Source: Chthoniobacterales bacterium (GTDB taxonomy: Bacteria > Verrucomicrobiota > Verrucomicrobiia > Chthoniobacterales > UBA6821). From it: DNA of 11,102 nt. The notes beneath the pieces are model-generated. The model made no database searches. It was not told where the DNA came from and saw only the letters and a program-made list of their open reading frames with translations. Below, piece after piece: positions 1-6,429 of this stretch. Positions within the stretch are counted from its first letter, which is position 1. Every line of letters begins with the position of its first letter. The position numbers were made by a program, and so were the translations under genes. The DNA lies in contig JAIPKF010000038.1 in assembly GCA_021733705.1 (NCBI GenBank), forward strand, positions 1 through 11,102. Direction: 5' to 3'.

Positions 1-65
1 GCTCAACGCAGCATCCATCTGGCTTCCCGGCTTCCGTAGGTGATTGGTATGAAATATCCGGGCTA
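1..65 (-). repeat. Palindromic MITE, copy 1 (one end only)
   Basis: This is the terminal 63 bases of the 178-bp palindromic element, followed by its flanking TA at 64-65; the rest lies beyond the left edge. Read on the minus strand it begins GCCCGGATATTTCATACC and continues with the GCCGGGAAGCCAGATGGATG tract that also occurs in the copy at 6124-6301. The outer TA is separated from the stop codon of the membrane-fusion gene (67-69) by a single base. Confidence 0.85.
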
Positions 66-66
66 G

Positions 67-1155
67 CTACTTCTTTTTATTAGCTACTGATGGTTTTACT
101 GGAATTCCCACTTTGACACGATTAATTCCAGCAATAATAACACGATCATTTTCAGTGAGGCCTTTTAAAACAGCTCGAGAGGCCCCCTTTTGTGGTCCTA
201 AGAGAAGATCATGGCGCTCTACAATATTTTTTTTATTCACCGTGAAAACAAATTCCCCTGCTTGATCACTTTGAATAATAGCATTAGGAACAGTTAATGC
301 TAAAAAAGGAGGGCCTATCGGCACTCGAACAGTAACAAAAAATCCAGGAATCAAGGCTAAATCTTCATTAGGAAAAATTGCTCGTACTTGAACCGTCCCT
401 GTTGACGTATCGAGACTATTATTTACAAAATCAAGAACCCCTTGATGAGGAAAGCCCTCTTCATTAGAAAGAGCCACGTAGACTGGGAGTGTTCCAACCA
501 CATCTTTAGTTCCTTGTCCTAATTTTTTGAGATCTTCCCGTAATACAAGCGCATCACGCATATTAATATTAAAATTTACGTAGACTGGAATAATAGCTTC
601 TAAAGAGACAAGAAGAGTCGGGTTTGTTGGATTCGATCCCACGAGAGAACCAACATCAACCTGATGTGCTCCTAAAAGACCATCAAAAGGGGCTCTCACT
701 TCGGTGTAGCTTAAATTAATTTTTGCTAATTCCAAATCAGCTTTTGATACTTGAACTCGAGAGAGGTATTGTTCCACTTCGGCTTGTGAAGTAGCATTTT
801 CTTTGAGCATGCTGAGTTGACGTTGATATTCAGAATTTTCATAATCGAGTGTTGCTTGAGCACGTTTGACTTTTTCAATATAACTGTTTTGCTGAATGAC
901 AAAAAGGAGATCTCCTTTCTTAACACGTTGTCCGTCATTAAAATTAATCGACTCCAGAAACCCTTCCACACGTGCAACAAGGTTAATCTGTTGAGTGGCA
1001 GCTATTGTCCCAGTATTGTCATCATATTTCGTCACCATTTCTTTAACAGGAATGGCCACCGTTACTTCTGGAGCTTGATGTTGAAAATTATTTTTTTTAC
1101 TACATGCACTTACTAAAAGTCCGAGAAGAAATATAAAAATCAGAGAATATTTCAT
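67..1155 (-). CDS. RND efflux membrane-fusion lipoprotein (AcrA/MexA-type periplasmic adaptor)
   Basis: The 362-residue protein is a periplasmic adaptor that should connect an inner-membrane RND pump to an outer-membrane channel. Residues 1-18 form a lipoprotein signal ending in the lipobox VSAC, with Cys18 as the lipidated residue. A barrel-sandwich (lipoyl-like) domain is split between residues about 59-87 (VARVEGFLESI, then GDLLFVI) and 151-172 (TEVRAPFDGLLG). A charged alpha-helical hairpin lies between them at about 90-148. The beta-barrel segment contains NNSLDTSTGTVQVRAIFPN at about 245-263, a typical adaptor motif. The length is normal for the family. The start lies 2 bases after the upstream outer-membrane channel gene, so the two are surely cotranscribed and probably coupled. 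No Shine-Dalgarno is visible. The substrate cannot be inferred. The matching RND pump gene is absent from the window. Confidence 0.92.
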   Translation of the reverse strand: MKYSLIFIFLLGLLVSACSKKNNFQHQAPEVTVAIPVKEMVTKYDDNTGTIAATQQINLVARVEGFLESINFNDGQRVKKGDLLFVIQQNSYIEKVKRAQATLDYENSEYQRQLSMLKENATSQAEVEQYLSRVQVSKADLELAKINLSYTEVRAPFDGLLGAHQVDVGSLVGSNPTNPTLLVSLEAIIPVYVNFNINMRDALVLREDLKKLGQGTKDVVGTLPVYVALSNEEGFPHQGVLDFVNNSLDTSTGTVQVRAIFPNEDLALIPGFFVTVRVPIGPPFLALTVPNAIIQSDQAGEFVFTVNKKNIVERHDLLLGPQKGASRAVLKGLTENDRVIIAGINRVKVGIPVKPSVANKKK

Positions 1156-1157
1156 AA

Positions 1158-2816
1158 TTATTTATTGATATTAATGAGGTTCCAAAGAGGATGATTTTTA
1201 GGAATAGCATTGGCAGGACGATCTTCAGGAGAGACACGAGGAAGATGATTTTTTTCAGCAAGCATTCGCCCCCAATTAGTACGATCCGCCATCTCTTTTT
1301 TCACTTTTTCTGAAATAACATCATGTCCATTGCGAAGTTGCCAACCACCTCCTAATGCACGGTAGGTTGAGACAACACCAGCAATGGTACTTCCCTGCTG
1401 AGAAACATAGGAATTTTCCACTGAAAGTTGTTGTTGTTGTGCCGTAAGGACAGTCGTGTAAATAGCCTGTCCTTGAATATAACGTATCATTGCTAATTTG
1501 GTAGATTGCTTAGCTGCTTTAACGGCATCTGACAAAAAACACATGCTTTCGCGTCCGTGGTAATAAGTTGAGAGACCATCTTCAACCTCTTTTTGGGCAT
1601 GAAGCACTGTGTTTTGATATTTTAAAATAGCTTCTTGAAAACTGGCATCGGCAACTCTTACTTGATTCACCAGCCGTCCATAATTAAAAATTGGCATCGT
1701 GAAACCACTAGCAGCATTGACCAAAGAATTTTGCCAATTAAAAATATTCGTCAGTTGTGACCCATAAATATCGCTAGAAGTGGCTCCAAAAGAACCTGAG
1801 AGGGAAAAAGCAGGAAGTAGGTTCGTGATTTGAACACCAATAAGTGCACATTTAGAAGCTGCTTTAAAGCCTGCTTCACGAACATCAGGACGACGGCGTA
1901 AGAGATCGTTGGGAATACCTGCCACAAGTGAAGAGGGAACAGCAGGGATTTTTCCTGGTTTCAATAAAGCATTCACTTCATTTGGTGGTCTCCCTAGGAG
2001 AACAGCTAGTGCATTTTTATTCTGTTGCATCCCATTTTCGAGTTGCGGTATTTGGGACTCAGTTGTTGAAAGTTCTGTTTGTGCTTGAGTCACATCTAAA
2101 AGACTGACTTGACCACCATGAAAACGGGCTGTTGCAATACGAAGGCTTTCTTGCTGCAGCTTCACATTTTCATTGGTAATACGAATCTTTTCTTCATACG
2201 TGCGAATAGAGACATAGTTTTGTGCTACATCTCCAATTAATGAAACTAAGGCATCATCATAAGAGGCAACTGCAGCAAGGTAGTCATTTTTATCAGATTC
2301 GATCTGACGTCGATATTTACCCCAGAGATCGATTTCCCAAGAAGAGCTGAAAAAATATTGATTAGAAATAAAGAAAGGCCCAGCGGAGGTTGTACTGTTT
2401 GTACCAGCAATGGCATTGAGCAATGCATTCGCTGTCCCATTTTGACTAAAACTACTCGTTTGTGGAATATAACTGTAGTTATAAGAGCCTGAAACACCTT
2501 GCTGCTGGGGCAAGAGATTTCCAATAGAACGATTCAACAAGGCACGCTCCTTCAAAATACTAACTCCAACGGATTGCAGGTTGGGATTATGTTCGTAAGC
2601 AATTTCTATAAGCTGAACTAAAATCGGATCATTAAAACTCTTCCACCAAAAAACTTCAGCCTCGCCGTAGGGCTTACTAGAGACAGCTTTATGTTCTACC
2701 CAATTTTTTTCCACCTTTGAAGCGGGCACAGAGTAATTAGGACCCACCATACAACAAGGGAGTATCCCTAAAAGCAATACAACAAGAAAAATGTTGAGTA
2801 AAATTGGTTTTGGCAT
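1158..2816 (-). CDS. Outer-membrane efflux lipoprotein, NodT/OprM type (TolC superfamily)
   Basis: This 552-residue protein is the outer-membrane channel of a tripartite efflux system. The N-terminus is a lipoprotein signal with adjacent Cys21 and Cys22 followed by MVGPNYSVP. The NodT family usually has C-MVGPxYxxP at this point, so Cys22 is the likely lipidation site. Further family signatures are WWKSFNDP (57-64), WEIDLWGKYRR (160-170), RFHGGQVSLLDVTQAQTEL (231-249) and LAVLLGRPP (270-278). The second outer-membrane-efflux repeat opens with IPNDLLRRRPDVREAG (301-316). The protein is longer than OprM-type channels (about 480 residues). The extra length includes a Ser/Thr/Asn-rich stretch around 120-150 and a C-terminal tail of about 50 residues after the GGGWQ motif, with no recognised domain. 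It is followed after 2 bases by the adaptor gene. The order channel then adaptor is the reverse of the common adaptor-pump-channel order. Confidence 0.93.
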   Translation of the reverse strand: MPKPILLNIFLVVLLLGILPCCMVGPNYSVPASKVEKNWVEHKAVSSKPYGEAEVFWWKSFNDPILVQLIEIAYEHNPNLQSVGVSILKERALLNRSIGNLLPQQQGVSGSYNYSYIPQTSSFSQNGTANALLNAIAGTNSTTSAGPFFISNQYFFSSSWEIDLWGKYRRQIESDKNDYLAAVASYDDALVSLIGDVAQNYVSIRTYEEKIRITNENVKLQQESLRIATARFHGGQVSLLDVTQAQTELSTTESQIPQLENGMQQNKNALAVLLGRPPNEVNALLKPGKIPAVPSSLVAGIPNDLLRRRPDVREAGFKAASKCALIGVQITNLLPAFSLSGSFGATSSDIYGSQLTNIFNWQNSLVNAASGFTMPIFNYGRLVNQVRVADASFQEAILKYQNTVLHAQKEVEDGLSTYYHGRESMCFLSDAVKAAKQSTKLAMIRYIQGQAIYTTVLTAQQQQLSVENSYVSQQGSTIAGVVSTYRALGGGWQLRNGHDVISEKVKKEMADRTNWGRMLAEKNHLPRVSPEDRPANAIPKNHPLWNLININK

Positions 2817-2850
2817 TGCGAAGGAAAGCTAATTACGAGGCTTGTAATTA

Positions 2851-4071
2851 TCAACTAGGAACTATCAGGCCTTGACCAATGGACCCCTCACGCAAGTCTA
2901 AAAGTCGCATCATCACCTCCTCAATTAAATTATTAGGACAGGAGGCTCCAGCCGTAATCCCTATTGAAATAGACTCTTGAGGTGATTTTATCATCCAATC
3001 ATTATTGAGTGTGATCTCCTGATGATGATGAAAATCATAGTGTCTTAAGCGCGTTAAACTCTCTAAACATTCTTGGTTTCGTACAAAATAGGTAGGGAGA
3101 TTTTTTTCTCCTATTTCTGCAAGGTGTGTTGTATTAGAACTATTATATCCCCCCACGACGAGTAAAAAATCGAGAGGACGTTTGAGCAAATCAAGGAGAG
3201 CTTCTTGCCGCTCCTGAGTAGCTCCACAAATCGTGTCAAAAAAACGGAAATTATTTGTATTTCCATCACGTTCTTCAATTGCAGATCGGAGTCGCCGTTG
3301 GACTTCCTCTGTTTCTGCGCGCAGCATGGTGGTTTGATTAGCGACTCCTATACGTGCTAAATGTAATTCTGGATCAAAGCCCTCTGAAAGAGCTCCTTGA
3401 AATTTGTTTAAGAACTGATCCCGATCTCCTCCCTGAGTGAGATACTTTACGACAAAATCAGTCTCTTCTAAATTAAGAAGAATAAGATAATGCCCCTTCC
3501 CTGTACCGAGTGCACGAGAGGCAGTAGCTTTCGTCTCTTCATGGGAGGCTTTGCCATGAATAATGGAGGTTACTTCCTCAAATGCATTTTGTTTCACTCT
3601 CTTCCAAACACTCATCACATCTCCACAAGTGGTATCTACAATACGGGAACCACGAGCCTTAATTTTTTCCAACATCACAATTTCTGTACCAAAAGCAGGC
3701 AGAATTACCACATCATTAGGTTGCAAACGATCGATAGCAGCAGTGCCTCCCCCTTCTAAAAGATTTTGAATTCCAAGAGCAGCAATTTGGGCATTCACTT
3801 CGGGATTATGAATAATTTCTCCTACCAAAAAAAGACGCTCGTTTGGAAAGACCTTTCGTGCGGCATAGGCGAGATCAATCGCTCTTTCTACTCCATAGCA
3901 AAATCCAAACTGCTTTGCCAAATAGATCTGTGTCTGACCTTGTTGAAATAATCCTCCTTGTGCACGAACTTTCTCCACAAGGGAACTACGATAATGTTGC
4001 TCCACCTTAGCCTGCACTTCGAGCATTACCTCTGGAGTACGTAAGTTAAGGCGTTGAGAAGAGGAAGGCAT
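2851..4071 (-). CDS. ispH: 4-hydroxy-3-methylbut-2-enyl diphosphate reductase, long (cyanobacterial/plant-like) form
   Basis: IspH (LytB) catalyses the last step of the MEP isoprenoid pathway, reducing HMBPP to IPP and DMAPP with a [4Fe-4S] cluster. The three cluster cysteines are visible as FGFCYGVERA (Cys58), DTTCGDVMSVW (Cys149) and DTICGATQERQ (Cys282). Other family motifs are IIHGKASHEET (170-180), GVANQTTML (242-250), GGYNSSNTTHL (307-317) and GITAGASCP (371-379). At 406 residues it is about 90 longer than the Escherichia coli enzyme. The extra N-terminal region and the loop carrying GGDRDQFLNKFQGALSEGFD follow the cyanobacterial/plant long form. The last 15 or so residues run beyond the usual end. 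It lies 26 bases after the L,D-transpeptidase gene and 34 bases before the efflux channel gene, all on the same strand. The start is the only well-placed ATG and has no Shine-Dalgarno. Identification is secure. Confidence 0.96.
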   Translation of the reverse strand: MPSSSQRLNLRTPEVMLEVQAKVEQHYRSSLVEKVRAQGGLFQQGQTQIYLAKQFGFCYGVERAIDLAYAARKVFPNERLFLVGEIIHNPEVNAQIAALGIQNLLEGGGTAAIDRLQPNDVVILPAFGTEIVMLEKIKARGSRIVDTTCGDVMSVWKRVKQNAFEEVTSIIHGKASHEETKATASRALGTGKGHYLILLNLEETDFVVKYLTQGGDRDQFLNKFQGALSEGFDPELHLARIGVANQTTMLRAETEEVQRRLRSAIEERDGNTNNFRFFDTICGATQERQEALLDLLKRPLDFLLVVGGYNSSNTTHLAEIGEKNLPTYFVRNQECLESLTRLRHYDFHHHQEITLNNDWMIKSPQESISIGITAGASCPNNLIEEVMMRLLDLREGSIGQGLIVPS

Positions 4072-4097
4072 GAAGTAATAAGTGAGAGGAATCTGTA

Positions 4098-4754
4098 CTA
4101 ACCGTCACTCTTTAAAAAAACCTTCTTCAATTGTTCAAAATAATGAGGAGAAACAAGCATTGGAGCAGGTTGGTCAGGACTATTATAGTCAGTAGGACGT
4201 TTGAACTTTGCTCCTAAAGTAGCATCTTCAGGCTGCATCGTTGCAATCTTAATAGGTGTTCCAATTCTCACGAGTTCATAAAATTTTCCTGCATCATTGG
4301 AATGAATACGAATGCATCCGTGACTTCTTGGAACAGGCCAAACCCAACCTTGGTGGAAACCATAACCTGGTGCAAATTCAACCCAATAGGGCATGGGATA
4401 TCCCACATAGCGCCCTGAACCATGACCAGCTTCAACTGGAGTGATCTGGTTATGGAAAAGTGAAAAACCATAGCTACCAGAGCGTTTGTTACGCTCTTTG
4501 CGGGTGACCTCAAAGTTACCCTTGGGTGTTGGCTTGCTTGGAATACCAACACAACAAGCAGTAACTAGAAGTGGACGTTTTCCCTCCATGACATAAATCA
4601 TTTGTCGTTGAAGAGAAACCTTAACGGCTACTTTAGAGGGATCATGTGGTTTGAAAGCGGGTTGGTCGTACGGAGTATTGAGATGCACACAGCTGCTTAA
4701 AAAAAGAGCAGAAAAAAGAAAAAACAAGAAAGAGATATTTTTTAATAATCGCAT
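4098..4754 (-). CDS. L,D-transpeptidase (YkuD domain) lipoprotein
   Basis: This 218-residue envelope protein should form 3-3 peptidoglycan cross-links or attach proteins to the wall from the periplasm. Residues 1-22 are a lipoprotein signal (hydrophobic core FLFFLFSALFL, lipobox LSSC, Cys22). The YkuD domain covers about 42-172. VAVKVSLQRQMIYVMEGKR is the typical first strand pair, GIPSKPTPKGNF the TPxG motif, GFHQG supplies His134, and RSHGCIRI holds the catalytic SHGC with His145 and Cys147. The C-terminal 45 residues after the domain are Pro-rich and unassigned. The gene is first in the minus-strand cluster and divergent from the YkgJ-type gene, so its promoter should lie in 4755-4851. L,D-transpeptidase against related activities (carboxypeptidase, lipoprotein anchoring) cannot be separated from sequence alone. 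Confidence 0.93.
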   Translation of the reverse strand: MRLLKNISFLFFLFSALFLSSCVHLNTPYDQPAFKPHDPSKVAVKVSLQRQMIYVMEGKRPLLVTACCVGIPSKPTPKGNFEVTRKERNKRSGSYGFSLFHNQITPVEAGHGSGRYVGYPMPYWVEFAPGYGFHQGWVWPVPRSHGCIRIHSNDAGKFYELVRIGTPIKIATMQPEDATLGAKFKRPTDYNSPDQPAPMLVSPHYFEQLKKVFLKSDG

Positions 4755-4798
4755 CCAAGGAGTCTAATAAAACGAAAAGAAATCACAAGACTTGTTGA

Positions 4799-4804
4799 AT
4801 CATA
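4799..4804 (-). promoter_or_regulatory. Candidate -10 element upstream of the L,D-transpeptidase gene
   Basis: On the minus strand this reads TATGAT, one mismatch from the sigma-70 -10 consensus, and lies about 45 bases upstream of the transpeptidase ATG. The -35 region at the right distance is poor (AAGAAA-like), so the call rests on one hexamer in AT-rich DNA. Confidence 0.25.
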
Positions 4805-4851
4805 CGAATATTCCTTTTTCATTTCTTTTTAATAAAATAGAATCGATCACT

Positions 4852-5316
4852 ATGCATCGTGCTAAAAAAATGACCCCCTACTATGAAAAGAGTGCTGGCA
4901 TTGCAGAAGTTGAAACAATCTACAAAGAGCTAGCAACACGTCCCATTGAACGTCAGTGCATCTTAAATACAGGATGTTGCCACTTCCTTCAAACAGGAGA
5001 GACTCCCTTTCTAACCCGTGGAGAGGCGCTTGTAGCTGCCAAAGCAGTTCGTAACACGGGACGTAAAGAACTCCCCAAAAGAACTGATGGTGCTTGCAAG
5101 CTCCTTCACCCAAGAACATCTCGATGTCTTATTTATGAGGGACGTCCTTTTGGATGTCGTACTCATTTTTGCCAAGCTGCTGGTGGCCCCTATGCTCGCA
5201 AAGAAGTGGTTGACCTCATTCATCGCTTGGAAGAAATTGACCGAAAGCTTGATGGGACAGGCTCCAAGGAACTTCATGAAGCCATTGAAGAGGTATTGAA
5301 GGAACAACGTTATTAA
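4852..5316 (+). CDS. YkgJ-family cysteine-cluster protein
   Basis: This is a small soluble protein with the cysteine pattern of the YkgJ (UPF0153) family, thought to bind zinc or an iron-sulfur cluster; no reaction is established. From the chosen ATG it has 154 residues and seven cysteines: RQCILNTGCC (Cys36, 42, 43), ACKLL (Cys82) and RCLIYEGRPFGCRTHFC (Cys92, 102, 107). The block CLIYEGRPFGCR is the family hallmark. The C-terminal 45 residues form a charged helix. The start is uncertain: an in-frame TTG at 4792 would add 20 residues, and ATG at 4870 would remove 6; none has a Shine-Dalgarno. The gene is followed after 9 bases by the CbiX-like gene, so the pair is probably one operon. That pairing hints at a metal- or tetrapyrrole-related role, which is inference only. 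Confidence 0.85.
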   Translation: MHRAKKMTPYYEKSAGIAEVETIYKELATRPIERQCILNTGCCHFLQTGETPFLTRGEALVAAKAVRNTGRKELPKRTDGACKLLHPRTSRCLIYEGRPFGCRTHFCQAAGGPYARKEVVDLIHRLEEIDRKLDGTGSKELHEAIEEVLKEQRY

Positions 5317-5325
5317 TCACTTTTT

Positions 5326-6120
5326 ATGAAAATGTATCCTAATACAACGCTTGTCATCATCGGCCATGGCTCGACCACCAATGAGGATTCTTCGGAGCCA
5401 ACACAGCTGCATGCAGATTCTATTAGAAAACGTGGTCTCTTCAGTGAAGTACGCTGTGCTTTTTGGAAGGAAGAACCCTCAATGCGTGAAGTCCTCTACG
5501 GTATCACCACACCTGAGGTTTTTATTGTGCCCAATTTTATTAGCGAAGGATACTTTACGCAGAAGGTCATCCCTCGGGAATTAGAGCTTACTGGAAAAAT
5601 CACATTACGTGATACGCAACGTCTTTATTATTGCGATCCTGTGGGAACTCATCCTTCCATGACAGAAGTGATTTTAAAAAGAGCTCAGGAAACAGCTCCA
5701 AATGTACCTTTAGAGGAGATCACTCTTTTTATTGTAGGTCATGGTACCAATCTTGATGCCAATTCAGCCAAAGCCGCAAGAGATCAAGTTTCTTATATTC
5801 AAGAAATGAATCTCTATGGTGAAGTTCTCTCTGCCTACATGGAAGAGCCCCCACTCATTAATAATTGGGGGACGATGGCCACACAACCAAATGTTGTTGT
5901 GGTTCCTTTTTTCATCAGTGATGGACTTCATAGCTACCAAGATATTCCAGTGCTCCTGGGTATTGAGAAGGAGACTGGTCCTGCAGCGAGTCAATCCGAA
6001 GTCTTTCGTCGGAACCCTTATGACCTCCATGGCAAGAGGCTCTACTACACCAGCGCTATTGGAACTGAGCCCATGATGGCAGAAGTTATCTTGGATCAGG
6101 TTGCAGCGTTTAATTCTTAA
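5326..6120 (+). CDS. CbiX-like protein with two tandem chelatase-type domains
   Basis: The 264-residue protein holds two copies of the CbiX/SirB fold, the family that inserts cobalt or iron into sirohydrochlorin. The first half starts LVIIGHGST (GHGS at 13-16, His14) and the second LFIVGHGTN (GHGT at 138-141, His139). Each half repeats the series FWKEEP/YMEEP, VPNFISEGYF/VPFFISDGLH and RLYYCDPVGTHP/RLYYTSAIGTEP, which shows an internal duplication. The second half keeps the second metal-site histidine (His202 in DGLHSYQDIP). The first half has Tyr-Phe there (EGYFTQKVIP), so only one site looks complete. No other cobalamin or siroheme gene is in the window, so the real substrate is open. The start at 5326 or the ATG at 5332 are both possible. 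The stop codon is one base from a palindromic element. Confidence 0.82.
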   Translation: MKMYPNTTLVIIGHGSTTNEDSSEPTQLHADSIRKRGLFSEVRCAFWKEEPSMREVLYGITTPEVFIVPNFISEGYFTQKVIPRELELTGKITLRDTQRLYYCDPVGTHPSMTEVILKRAQETAPNVPLEEITLFIVGHGTNLDANSAKAARDQVSYIQEMNLYGEVLSAYMEEPPLINNWGTMATQPNVVVVPFFISDGLHSYQDIPVLLGIEKETGPAASQSEVFRRNPYDLHGKRLYYTSAIGTEPMMAEVILDQVAAFNS

Positions 6121-6121
6121 T

Positions 6122-6303
6122 TAACCCGGATATTTCATACTAATCTACTGCGTAAGCCGGGAAGCCAGATGGATGCTGCGTTAGACTCACATTTTGATTT
6201 GGACAGTATGTACACATACAGCCCGGTATCAAAATGCTCGTCCGCCTTACCCCATCAGCCTTCGTGGCCTCCTCGTCACGATCAGTATGAAATATCCGGG
6301 TTA
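6122..6303 (+). repeat. Palindromic MITE, copy 2 (complete, 178 bp, TA-flanked)
   Basis: The element proper is 6124-6301, flanked by TA at 6122-6123 and 6302-6303. The ends are inverted: both read ACCCGGATATTTCATACT inward, and the match runs on with one mismatch to GATC/AATC. The two 89-base arms align imperfectly along their whole length. The apical hairpin GTATG-TACA-CATAC (6206-6219) is centred at 6212.5, exactly the midpoint of the element. Next to it, CATTTTGAT (6190-6198) pairs with ATCAAAATG (6228-6236). It lies between the convergent cbiX-like and lepA genes and could serve as a two-way terminator. It encodes no protein. The 126 bases from 6304 to the lepA stop are plain AT-rich DNA. 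Confidence 0.9.
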
Positions 6304-6429
6304 AATTAATGAGGGCTACTAAGAAGCTTAAAAAAAAAGTAATTTTTCATGAAAAGTTAATAAAAAATAGAGTAATAAAAGATGAAGGTAATTTTTGGAC
6401 AATTCTTTATTCATTTCGTTCAAAAAAAA

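Noticed and set aside
4792..4851. TTG start giving a 174-residue YkgJ-type protein
   Set aside because: The extra 20 residues are not typical of the family, the codon is rarer than the ATG at 4852, and no ribosome-binding site supports it. It cannot be excluded.
6121..6304. TTAA target duplication (piggyBac-like or 4-bp insertion type)
   Set aside because: TTAA appears at both ends only in copy 2. The other copies have TTAG/CTAG, TTAG/TTAA or TTAA/CTAA, so only TA is consistent.
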